A stretch of DNA of 64,000 bases, from positions 62,001-126,000 of the forward strand of contig NZ_JAHUTT010000002.1 in NCBI RefSeq assembly GCF_019209865.1, given 5' to 3'. Of the stretch, positions 18,856-27,600 are shown piece after piece. The stretch's first letter is position 1, and each line of letters opens with the position of its first letter. The stretch is from Shewanella sp. NIFS-20-20 (GTDB lineage: Bacteria; Pseudomonadota; Gammaproteobacteria; Enterobacterales; Shewanellaceae). The position numbers and the translations under genes are program-made. Under the pieces are notes generated by a model. It was not told where the DNA came from and did no database searches. It was given only the letters and a program-made list of their open reading frames with translations.

Positions 18856-19212
18856 TTATCCACAAAATCTGTGGATATGTCTGTTTGAAACTCGGTAAAA
18901 ATGCACAAGAGCAAGTTTAACTAGCCGTATGGCCAAAGTTATCCATCATCACCATTACATTTTAAATAATTGTTTTTATAGAAATTAAATCGAGTTAAAT
19001 TTAGATCGCGATCACGCAGCGACAAGATCGCTCAAAAAAGAACCAAGGATAAATCTGCACCATCTTTGCACACTTACCGACCAAGTTATTCACAGTTAAA
19101 TTGAATGAACGCCAATTAAATGCATATTTTTTGCTGAAAATGGCTTGACCTCGGCCATTTGATCCATTAAGCCCGGCTAATTACTCGAGTTATCCAATAA
19201 AGCTGTGGATAA
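18856..19212. other. DnaA-box cluster between rppH and mutH, DARS2-like
   Basis: This AT-rich non-coding region (18712-19391) holds several DnaA boxes: TTATCCACA at 18856-18864, the reverse-orientation TGTGGATAT at 18870-18878, TTATTCACA at 19086-19094 and the reverse TGTGGATAA at 19204-19212. Weaker copies are TTATCCATC (18939-18947) and TTATCCAAT (19190-19198). Two inverted pairs result: 18856/18870 and 19190/19204. Four GATC sites are present, two of them in the palindrome GATCGCGATC (19004-19013). In E. coli DARS2, the DNA element that regenerates ATP-DnaA, lies in the same place, next to mutH. I found no exact IHF consensus. A DARS2 homologue is the likely reading; function is inferred. 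Confidence 0.75.
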
Positions 19213-19391
19213 CTATGTGAGGAAAGATGGGGCAAAACTGGAGTAACTCATCCCTTGGTGAACTCAAATACATAAAAACCTATTTGAACAATAACTTACA
19301 GTTAAAACCATCCTAAATATCTTAAGCAGACACCTAGTGTTCACTTTTTAACCACGTTGCGAGAAGCCATGAGTCTGATAAAATCGCAGCT

Positions 19392-20066
19392 ATGAAAACC
19401 CCAATCCAGTCACCGCAGACCGTCGCGGAACTCCTGATGCGAGCCGAACATATGGCTGGCTTTACCCTCGCTGAACTGGCGCAGTCTCATCATGTGCCTA
19501 TGCCAGCTAATTTGCAGCGGGATAAAGGCTGGGTGGGTCAATTAATTGAACTCGAACTCGGCGCAACGGCAGGCTCAAAACCCGAGCAAGATTTTAGGCA
19601 TCTGGGCATCGAACTAAAAACCATCCCCATTAATGCCCAAGGGCGACCATTAGAAACGACCTATGTCTGCGTTGCTCCCTTGACCAATATTCAAGGCTTG
19701 CGCTGGCAAGACAGCTTAGTGTGCCATAAGCTGCAGCAGGTGTTGTGGGTGCCCATTGCCGGTGATCGCAACATTCCATTGGCCGAGCGACGCATTGGCA
19801 CCCCGTTTTTGTGGCAACCGTCCCCCTCGCAGTGGGCTCAGTTGCAACAAGATTGGGAAGAAATTATGGAACTCATTAGCATCGGGCGCGTGAATCACAT
19901 TACCGCTCGTCACGGCGAAGTACTGCAATTACGACCCAAAGCGGCCAATAGCCGAGTCAAAACCGCGAGCATCGACAGCGCCGGACAAAAACAACTGAGT
20001 AACCCTAGGGGCTTTTATTTAAAAATTAATTTTACTGCCGATATCCTACGACTTGCCTTTTTATGA
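19392..20066 (+). CDS. mutH: DNA mismatch repair endonuclease MutH
   Basis: Methyl-directed mismatch repair nuclease that nicks the unmethylated strand at hemimethylated GATC when activated by MutS and MutL. 224 residues (E. coli 229). The catalytic D-x(n)-E-x-K motif is at [12 protein letters not shown] (about residues 66-77), with [14 protein letters not shown] just before it. Divergent from rppH across the DnaA-box region. Presence of MutH implies a Dam-methylating genome. Confidence 0.96.
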   Translation: MKTPIQSPQTVAELLMRAEHMAGFTLAELAQSHHVPMPANLQRDKGWVGQLIELELGATAGSKPEQDFRHLGIELKTIPINAQGRPLETTYVCVAPLTNIQGLRWQDSLVCHKLQQVLWVPIAGDRNIPLAERRIGTPFLWQPSPSQWAQLQQDWEEIMELISIGRVNHITARHGEVLQLRPKAANSRVKTASIDSAGQKQLSNPRGFYLKINFTADILRLAFL

Positions 20067-20179
20067 ACATTTCGTCATAAACTCCATATAACTTGAGCTA
20101 GATCACGAATTAATCTGGTCATAAGCCTACAATTTTCTATAAACTATTGGCTTCTGCAGTATAAGGCGTATTTCCCCGA

Positions 20180-21250
20180 GTGAGAGCCAGTCGTCAGGTC
20201 ACAAAATTACTTTTCGCTATGCTGGCGTGGACCGCGGCAATGGCGGCATTCGTATTCTTTCGATATGCGCAAAGCCCAGAACTTCCCCAGTGGGCGGTTG
20301 GCAGCGGCGATCTTGCAACCTTAGCCATTTACATGGGCATCATCTTTGGTTCATTGCATTGGTTATCCAACCTTATCGCTGAATTATCGGCCATCAATCG
20401 TTTACCCTACGTCTTTTCAGTGATCTTTAAAGGTCTGTTCTTATTGCTTGGAGCGACGACGCTGGCATACATGACCCAATTTTTAAATATGTGGGCCATT
20501 GAAAACCATATGTCGACCTTAAGGCAGATGCTTTCAGCGCACATTCTCTATACCCCTTCCTTTCAAGCGCTGATCATCTATTTAGTGGTGGTGCGAGTCG
20601 GCTTGGCCTTTATCGAACAAATGGGCTTGTTAGTAGGTCCAAGAGTGTTACTCAATATTGGGCTTGGCAAGTATCATCGCCCGCGCTATGAACAGCGCCT
20701 ATTTTTGTATTTAGACATGGTGGCATCGACCACCCACGCCGAAACCTTAGGTGATTATCGCTTCAGCCGTTTGATCCAAGATAGCTTTAGCTTGCTCGCG
20801 GAAACTGTGTCTAACAATGAAGCAGAAATCTATCGCTATATGGGTGATGCGGTGCTTATCCATTGGCCATTAAACCAGGGAATAAAGCAAGACAGAGTCA
20901 TGAATATCTATTTTGACTTTAGTCAGCAGCTCAATTGGCAACGCCATTACTTTGAAGAGCATTACGGCTTTGTCCCTCGGTTTAAAGCCGCGGCCCACTG
21001 TGGCCAAGTGGTCGCCGCCGTCGTGGGCGTGCATAAGCAAGAAATTAGCTTTTTCTCGGATGTCATCAACACCCTTGCTAGGCTACAAGATCAATGTAAC
21101 CCTCTCGGACAACGCATGTTGATTTCAGGGGAACTGGCACAATTACTGGATATGGACGACAGCCTTTATCACCTGAGGAATTTAGGGCCAGTACAACTCA
21201 AAGGTAAGCAACATACTACCGAAGTGTTTGGTGTCAGTAGAAAAGAATAA
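20180..21250 (+). CDS. Membrane-bound class III adenylate/guanylate cyclase
   Basis: 356 residues with a GTG start: four predicted membrane helices (about residues 8-28, 46-66, 80-103 and 125-152), then a class III nucleotide cyclase domain. The two metal-binding aspartates are visible as Asp179 (LYLDMVASTT) and Asp223 (RYMGDAVLIHW), and the motif SFFSDVINTLARLQ corresponds to the usual V-N-x-AARL helix. It matches the Shewanella cyclase found next to oxyR, which I recall as CyaC in S. oneidensis, one of several cAMP producers there. cAMP is the likely product but the substrate residues were not checked by alignment. Confidence 0.85.
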   Translation: MRASRQVTKLLFAMLAWTAAMAAFVFFRYAQSPELPQWAVGSGDLATLAIYMGIIFGSLHWLSNLIAELSAINRLPYVFSVIFKGLFLLLGATTLAYMTQFLNMWAIENHMSTLRQMLSAHILYTPSFQALIIYLVVVRVGLAFIEQMGLLVGPRVLLNIGLGKYHRPRYEQRLFLYLDMVASTTHAETLGDYRFSRLIQDSFSLLAETVSNNEAEIYRYMGDAVLIHWPLNQGIKQDRVMNIYFDFSQQLNWQRHYFEEHYGFVPRFKAAAHCGQVVAAVVGVHKQEISFFSDVINTLARLQDQCNPLGQRMLISGELAQLLDMDDSLYHLRNLGPVQLKGKQHTTEVFGVSRKE

Positions 21251-21263
21251 GGAGGCACTTGAT

Positions 21264-21476
21264 ATGCAAACGACACAAATGCGCTGTCCGCGCTGCGGCG
21301 TCGACAATCAATGTGCCATTAGCCAAGGTGCCGACATTCAGCAATGTTGGTGCCAACGCCAACCATTCCCGACCAAGCCGCCATTATCCCCTCTGCCAGA
21401 TAATGCCTGCCTTTGCCAAGCGTGTGCCGACGATCTGCTCCGCGCTCAGCAATTGGCCACTCCCGCGCAGCCTTAA
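21264..21476 (+). CDS. Cysteine-rich CWC family protein
   Basis: Short protein of 70 residues from the ATG at 21264, which has AAGGAGG at good spacing (21249-21255). An upstream in-frame start at 21228 lies inside the cyclase gene and is rejected. The sequence carries CPRCG near the start, then CAI, CWCQ, and a CLCQAC near the end: the CWC domain pattern (PF14375), probably metal-binding. The function of the family is unknown. Its stop overlaps the convergent oxyR stop at TTAA. Confidence 0.85.
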   Translation: MQTTQMRCPRCGVDNQCAISQGADIQQCWCQRQPFPTKPPLSPLPDNACLCQACADDLLRAQQLATPAQP

Positions 21477-22378
21477 GACTGCTCGAGTAATCCCTGAATT
21501 TCTAAGCCTAAGGTTCTGAAGGTTAAGATACGACTGGTGGTTTGACGCCACACTAAGCCAATATCCCGATATGGCGCTTCACCAGGAGGATCGAACACAC
21601 ATAACTGGGTGTTGGTTAAAATCCCCGAATCTATCGCCATTTGCGGTAAAAAGGTCGTGCCCAATTTACTGTCCACCATTTGCACTAAGGTATGCAAACT
21701 GGTAGCGGCAAAAGGATTAACCTTGGCACTATCTCCTAATTGACACGCGCTGATGGCATGTCCCGTAATGCAGTGCTCGCTTTGCAATAAGAAAATGCTT
21801 TCATCGGGCAATTTTTGATAATCAATCGGCAATGGAACATCATCTTTTAAATCACAGTGCATCACCATTTTAAAGGGATCGACCCCAACCTTCATGCTAT
21901 GAAACCCTTGCGTATCCACTGGCAAGGCTAATAACAACAAGTCCAGTTCACCTTTGCCCAAGGCCCCCAGTAATCTGTCCGTGGTATCTTCTTTCAGCAG
22001 AAGAGTTAGCTCGGGATACTTGTGCTGACAATGGCGGACTAAGCGGCTCAATAAGAAGGGCGCGATAGTGGGGATACACCCCAATCGGATCGTGCCCGTC
22101 ATAGGGGCGCCTTGGTTTTGGACCAATTCTACCAAGTCATCGACATCCGTTAATAAATTGCGCGAGCGCCGAACCACTTCCTCACCGATGGCAGTGAACA
22201 TAAATGACTTATGATCACGTTCAATCAATTGATGACCAAGCTGTTCTTCGAGATTTTGAATACCGCTCGATAAAGTGGATTGACTCACATGACACACTTT
22301 GGCGGCACGATTAAAGTTTTGTTCTTGATGTAAATGAACCAAATAATACAAATTTTTAAGACTGGGAAGATGTTTCAT
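21473..22378 (-). CDS. oxyR: Hydrogen-peroxide sensing regulator OxyR
   Basis: LysR-family activator/repressor that controls catalase, peroxidase and iron-protection genes. 301 residues. N-terminal winged helix with VSQSTLSSGIQNLEEQLGHQ; the effector domain has the redox cysteine pair Cys203 and Cys212 in EHCITGHAISACQL, nine residues apart as C199/C208 in E. coli. This cysteine pair is what separates OxyR from other LysR proteins. Converges on the CWC gene. Confidence 0.93.
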   Translation of the reverse strand: MKHLPSLKNLYYLVHLHQEQNFNRAAKVCHVSQSTLSSGIQNLEEQLGHQLIERDHKSFMFTAIGEEVVRRSRNLLTDVDDLVELVQNQGAPMTGTIRLGCIPTIAPFLLSRLVRHCQHKYPELTLLLKEDTTDRLLGALGKGELDLLLLALPVDTQGFHSMKVGVDPFKMVMHCDLKDDVPLPIDYQKLPDESIFLLQSEHCITGHAISACQLGDSAKVNPFAATSLHTLVQMVDSKLGTTFLPQMAIDSGILTNTQLCVFDPPGEAPYRDIGLVWRQTTSRILTFRTLGLEIQGLLEQS

Positions 22379-22497
22379 GAATTCGATTGCCTTATGCAGT
22401 TTAAATTCAAAAGTCCTATCACTGTAGCATAAGGTAAGCCATAAATATCAACTGTCATGGCCGAGATCGTGAGCTAAATAGCAAAAAATTAAGCCAT

Positions 22498-22521
22498 AAA
22501 AAAAGAGGCCTAAGGCCTCTT
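22498..22521 (-). terminator. Rho-independent terminator of the HPt gene
   Basis: Perfect hairpin AAGAGGCC-TTA-GGCCTCTT on the minus strand followed by seven T residues, about 20 bp after the HPt stop. Confidence 0.85.
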
Positions 22522-22541
22522 AATCTATACCGGTTAGCGCA

Positions 22542-22907
22542 TTAAGCCTTAGATTCTAAATAGGCCTTAAGGCTTGCTAAATCTTTAGTGCTAAATTGCA
22601 CAATGTCATTCAACCAAACACCATGCATTTCTTGCCAATCTGCTGATTCACCATGTTGTAGTAGTTGGGCAAATTGCTGGATACGCTTCATTCCAACCGA
22701 GCCGGCCGCGCCTTTAAACTTGTGAGCCTCAGCACATAAGGTTTCTTTATCAGAAGCTTCATGAGCGGTAACAAGATTCCCCACATACTCTGGCATTAAC
22801 TGCTCAAACAACACCACACTTTTCAGTAAGGTGGTTGCACCAATGGCATTACAATATTGTTCAAGAGTGTTTAAATCCAAAATAGTGTCTAAATCGGCTT
22901 GCGACAT
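22542..22907 (-). CDS. Stand-alone histidine phosphotransfer (HPt) protein
   Basis: 121 residues, almost entirely a four-helix HPt domain. The phospho-acceptor His62 is in EAHKFKGAAGSVGM, the classic H-x-[FL]-K-G-x(2)-[GA]-[ST]-x-G pattern. Such proteins shuttle phosphate between a hybrid sensor kinase and a response regulator. No kinase or receiver gene is nearby; the gene is monocistronic with its own terminator, so partners must lie elsewhere. The start has no strong Shine-Dalgarno (TGTCCTCG side of a GAGGACA on the minus strand). Confidence 0.85.
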   Translation of the reverse strand: MSQADLDTILDLNTLEQYCNAIGATTLLKSVVLFEQLMPEYVGNLVTAHEASDKETLCAEAHKFKGAAGSVGMKRIQQFAQLLQHGESADWQEMHGVWLNDIVQFSTKDLASLKAYLESKA

Positions 22908-23071
22908 GAAATTGTCCTCGAAATACTGGGCTGGAGATGCTTCATAATACCTTTTACCGCTGAAGGCGCAAGCATTAAACCTGCGAATTCCACCTCAAAG
23001 ATCAAACCGTTTAAATGTGCCTAACAGCAGCAACCACAAACACCAACAACTTGGCAACAGTCCTAGTTAAA

Positions 23072-23086
23072 TTCATTCTGAATGAA
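23072..23086. repeat. 15-bp dyad upstream of the HPt gene
   Basis: TTCATTC-T-GAATGAA, seven-base arms around one base, in the 275-bp gap between the radical-SAM gene and the HPt gene. A possible operator; no regulator recognised. The rest of that gap shows nothing I can name. Confidence 0.35.
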
Positions 23087-23182
23087 AATATGCCTTTTAA
23101 ATTGAGCATATTAGAACAATCTTAAGTGAAATAAAACCCAAACTGGTGACGCTAGTCCCTCACGAATTCAGGCTGACTCGGC

Positions 23183-24127
23183 CTAAGATAAGGCCGCGCC
23201 TTGGCCACCATAAGCGCGTAAATTGTCTTCAATGGCCACCATTGCATCCCAACGGCGACTGCACCAATCCGGAGCCAACATCATCGGCCGCTGGGCATAC
23301 GCCGATACGCGATGATAAATAATCTGGGGGGGGGTCGCGCGGATCATCTCACCCACACTGTAAGCGTACTCTTCTAGTGAGATCAATTCTTGCTTACCAC
23401 TGCGCCACGCCTTGGCCATGGTACTGCCTTCCACAATGTGCAAGGGATGGATTTTTAGGCCGTCGACTCCGACGGCTAACACTTTAGCGAGGGTCTGCAT
23501 ATAGTCTTGATGACTTTCACCGGGCAAGCCTAAAATTAAATGGCCACACACCTTAAGCCCGGCATTTCTGGCTCGGGTCACTGTCTGGGCATATTCGCTA
23601 AATCCGTGACCACGATTAATCCGTTTAAGGGTGGCATCATTGGCCGTTTGTAAGCCAAGCTCCAACCACACCTCTAAGCCCCGAGCTTGGTAATCTACCA
23701 GCAAGTCAATCACAGCATCGGGCACGCAGTCTGGGCGCGTACCGACGGCTAAGCCGACAATATGTTCATCTTTAATGGCTTCGTCATAACGAGACTTTAA
23801 TACGGCAAATTCATCATAAGTGCTGGTATATGCTTGGAAATAGGCAATATATTTATCGTTTGCCGCATCTTTATTGTTACCTAACCCTTTGGCCTGCCGG
23901 TCGCGCTGACGCAACTTACCCTCAGCAATTTGCTCACTAATGCCCAAATCAGTGCCGGCCTCATGACTAAAAGAAGAGACATTGCAGAACGTACAGCCAC
24001 CTTTACCTAAGGTGCCATCACGGTTGGGGCAGGTGAATTTTGCATCGATGGTGAGCTTTTTTACTTTCTGACCGAAACGAGCTTTACAGGCGGCACCATA
24101 GGTATTGATGTAAGTATCTAGGCCCAC
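23183..24127 (-). CDS. Radical SAM protein, YhcC family (TIGR01212)
   Basis: 314 residues from the GTG at 24127, which follows AGGAGG by four bases; an ATG at 24253 would add 42 residues unlike the family. The [4Fe-4S] cluster cysteines are Cys33, Cys45 and Cys48 in CPNRDGTLGKGGCTFC, a C-x11-C-x2-C pattern found in YhcC. Other strong matches to E. coli YhcC are AYFQAYTSTY, GTRPDCVPD and LELGLQTA. The reaction is not established; a tRNA-modification or redox role has been suggested for relatives, and E. coli yhcC also lies close to gltBD. The same link is seen here. Confidence 0.88.
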   Translation of the reverse strand: MGLDTYINTYGAACKARFGQKVKKLTIDAKFTCPNRDGTLGKGGCTFCNVSSFSHEAGTDLGISEQIAEGKLRQRDRQAKGLGNNKDAANDKYIAYFQAYTSTYDEFAVLKSRYDEAIKDEHIVGLAVGTRPDCVPDAVIDLLVDYQARGLEVWLELGLQTANDATLKRINRGHGFSEYAQTVTRARNAGLKVCGHLILGLPGESHQDYMQTLAKVLAVGVDGLKIHPLHIVEGSTMAKAWRSGKQELISLEEYAYSVGEMIRATPPQIIYHRVSAYAQRPMMLAPDWCSRRWDAMVAIEDNLRAYGGQGAALS

Positions 24128-24619
24128 AAAGCCTCCTACTAAAAAAAGCGCTATTGTAAGAGAATTCTGCTTAGTTAGCAGCCAATTTTGCCATAAAGAT
24201 GCTAGTTTTGCGGATCCCGCCCCTGATAAGCAAAACTTTAGCGTCCCATGCACCGATAAACTCGTGCTGTTAGCTCGGCATTACCAACATGAAGACTATT
24301 CACTGTATTTGCAAAAAAAATCATTTTCCTTCAAAACGACACAATCTACAGATCAGCTTAAAGCATGGGCGCGCCCAAAATAAAATACTGATAATACATA
24401 GCGATATACCAACAAAGCCCCAGTTTACGTTAACGTAAAGCTCAGTAATTTTCAGAGTTTGATTTAAATTATTATTTAGTTTTTATGCATTTTTACATTT
24501 GACCTTTATCACTAGTGGCGATAATTTGGAGAGTCCGGGTAAGGGCTTGTTAAGTTGTCATTTCAGTCACAACTTAATTCTCTCCCGCTTAGTTCAGCCG
24601 TATTAAGGGAGATTTTCGA
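24128..24619. promoter_or_regulatory. gltB upstream region
   Basis: 492 bp without a gene between yhcC (minus) and gltB (plus), so it carries both promoters. Near yhcC an 8-bp inverted repeat AGTTTTGC/GCAAAACT (24204-24211 and 24230-24237). Then the 24424-24439 palindrome, listed separately. A weak sigma-70 candidate is TTGACC (24499-24504), 17 bp, TAATTT (24522-24527), before a leader of about 90 bp. Nothing else recognised. Confidence 0.45.
24424..24439. promoter_or_regulatory. Perfect palindrome resembling a LiuR operator
   Basis: TTTACGTTAACGTAAA is a perfect 16-bp dyad, 180 bp upstream of the gltB ATG and about 60 bp before the candidate -35 box. As I recall, published comparative genomics predicts that LiuR, a MerR-family regulator of branched-chain amino acid breakdown, also controls glutamate synthase in Shewanella and binds TTTACGT-ACGTAAA type sites. 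Assignment is by pattern memory; the liuR gene is not in this window. Confidence 0.6.
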
Positions 24620-27600
24620 ATGAGCTTATATCATCCTAGTTTCGAGAGAGACAATTGTGGATTTGGCCTAATAGCCCAGATGGATGGCGAACCCAGCCAT
24701 CGAATTGTCCGAACCGCTATTCAAGGCTTGGATAGAATGAAACACAGGGGTGGTGTGGCTGCCGACGGGGCCACTGGCGATGGCTGTGGGCTGTTAATGC
24801 AATTGCCAGTGAAATTCTTCCAAGCCATTGCCGAAGAACAAGAATGGCATTTGAGCCGGAAATTTGCGGTGGGCATGTTATTTTTAAGCCAAGATCCGGT
24901 CAAGGCCGACATGGCCAAACAAATCATCCGTAAAGAATTAGAAAAAGAAACCTTGAGTATTGCCGGATGGCGCCAAGTGCCTATCGATAAGGACGCTCTC
25001 GGCGGTACCGGCTTAAGTAGCCTACCGAACATTTGCCAAGTGTTAATCAACTCGCCGATTGGTTGGCGAGAGAAAGACTTAGAGCGTCGACTCTATATGG
25101 CCAGACGCCGCATAGAACAACAGTTACTCCATGATGACGACTTCTATATTCCGAGCCTGTCAGGGCAAGTTATTGTCTACAAGGGCTTGATGATGCCGGC
25201 CGCATTACCGGTGTTTTACCCTGATTTGGCAGATATCCGCCTTCAAAGCGCTATTTGCTTGTTCCATCAGCGATTTTCGACCAATACTTCGCCGAAGTGG
25301 CCCTTGGCCCAGCCGTTTCGTTATTTGGCCCACAATGGTGAAATCAATACCATCACCGGCAATCGCCAATGGGCACGGGCGCGCGCTTATAAATTTAATT
25401 CACCGCTGTTGCCTGACTTACAAATGGCTGCGCCGTTTGTTAACGAAACTGGATCAGACTCGTCGTCCTTAGATAATATGCTGGAAATGCTGTTATCTGG
25501 CGGCATGGACTTATTTAGAACCATGCGCTTACTGATCCCACCTGCGTGGCAGAGCAATCCAGAAATGGATGACGATCTTAAAGCCTTTTACGATTTTAAC
25601 TCGATGCACATGGAACCTTGGGATGGCCCTGCCGGCATTGTGATGACCAATGGACGCCATGCCGCCTGTGCAGTCGATCGCAATGGCTTACGCCCGTCGC
25701 GTTATGTGATCACTAAAGATAGGATCTTAACCTTAGCCTCCGAGGTGGGCATTTGGGATTACGCGCCCGATGAAGTCATCGAGAAAGGCCGCGTTGGCCC
25801 CGGCGAGCTATTGGTACTAGATACCTTAGATGGTCGTCTGTATCAGTCACTTGAAATTGATAACGACTTAAAGCGTCGTCATCCCTATCGCCAATGGATG
25901 ACCAAAAATAGCCAAACCTTAATCCCCGCAGAGCAACTGCCACAAGGAAAGCTGGGGAATAGCGAATTTTCCAGCGCCAAATTGCTGCAATATCAAAAAC
26001 TCTTTGGTTATAGCCGCGAAGAACTCGAGCAAATTGTGTGGATCTTGGCCTGCAAGGGCGAAGAAGCCATCGGCTCCATGGGTGATGACACCCCGATGGC
26101 GGTGTTATCGACCCGCCAACGCTCTATTTACGATTATTTCCGCCAAAAGTTTGCTCAGGTGACCAATCCACCAATCGATCCGCTCCGTGAAAAACACGTG
26201 ATGTCACTTAACACCTGCATCGGTCGCGAACAAAACCTCTTTAATGAAACCACTGGCCATGCTTATCGGGTGATGTTCGGCTCGCCGATATTGTTATTTA
26301 GCGACTTTAACCAGCTGATGTCATTGGATAAAACCAACTATCGCGCCGACACTCTCAACCTGTGTTATGACCAAGAAGAAGGCTTGGAAACCGCCATTAA
26401 ACGCATCACAGACGAGGCTGAACGTTTAGCCAGAATGGGGACGTGTTTACTGGTGTTATCTGATAGAGCGATAGGCTCCACCAGCTTAATCATCCCAGCA
26501 TCAATGGCTGTCGGTGCCGTGCAACAACGATTGGTAGAGAACAGTTTACGTTGTGACACTAACATCATCGTCGAAACTGCCACGGCCCGTGATCCTCATC
26601 ATTTTGCGGTGCTACTCGGCTTTGGCGCCACGGCTATCTACCCTTATTTGACTTACGAGTCGATTGCGGCGCTGGCGAAGCGCTATGGCGAGCAAGACAC
26701 CACCCGCTTAATGCTCAATTTCCGTGACGGCATCGATAAGGGCCTAAGAAAAATCATGTCAAAAATGGGCATATCCACCGTGGGCTCTTACCGTTGTTCG
26801 CAGCTATTTGAGGCCGTGGGCCTGGCCGATGACTTGGTCGACTTATGCTTTAAAGGTGTTGTCAGCCGCATTCAAGGCGCCAGCTTTGAGCATTTTGAGC
26901 AAGATCAACGGCTGTTACATCAGCTTGCTTATCAAGCTCACCTCCCCTTACCTCAAGGGGGCTTGCTCAAGTATGTCGAAGGCGGCGAATACCACAGTTT
27001 TAACCCCGATGTCGTCAATAGCTTGCAATTGGCGCTCAATCATAAGGATAGAGAGGCATACCAACGCTTTGTTGACCATGTTGATAATCGTCCGATTGCG
27101 GTGTTGCGTGATCTATTAACCCTCAATACCGAGCAAACACCGGTGGCCTTATCCGCTGTCGAAGCCGCTAAAAGTCTCTACCCTCGCTTTGATACCGCGG
27201 CCATGAGTATCGGTGCCTTAAGCCCAGAAGCCCATGAGGCCTTAGCGGTTGCCATGAACCGGCTTGGCGGGCGCTCAAATTCAGGTGAAGGCGGAGAAGA
27301 TCCGCGTCGCTTTAACAGCGAACGCAACTCAGCCATCAAACAAATTGCCTCAGGACGCTTCGGGGTCACCGCCCATTACTTAGTCAATGCTGAAGTGCTA
27401 CAAATTAAAATTGCCCAAGGGGCTAAGCCCGGTGAAGGCGGGCAATTACCGGGTGATAAGGTCAGTGTTGAAATCGCCGGTCTGAGGCATTCACGCCCGG
27501 GAGTAACCTTAATTTCACCCCCGCCTCATCACGATATTTATTCGATTGAGGATTTAGCTCAGCTCATTTTTGATTTAAAACAAATCAACCCCCGCGCCAT

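Noticed and set aside
18712-19391. Chromosomal replication origin (oriC)
   Set aside because: DnaA boxes are present, but dnaA, mnmG or rpmH are not near and the boxes are too few and scattered; DARS2 position fits better.
18712-19391. IHF sites in the DnaA-box region
   Set aside because: Only near matches (for example TATCAACAAACTTA with one base too many); none fits WATCAANNNNTTR.
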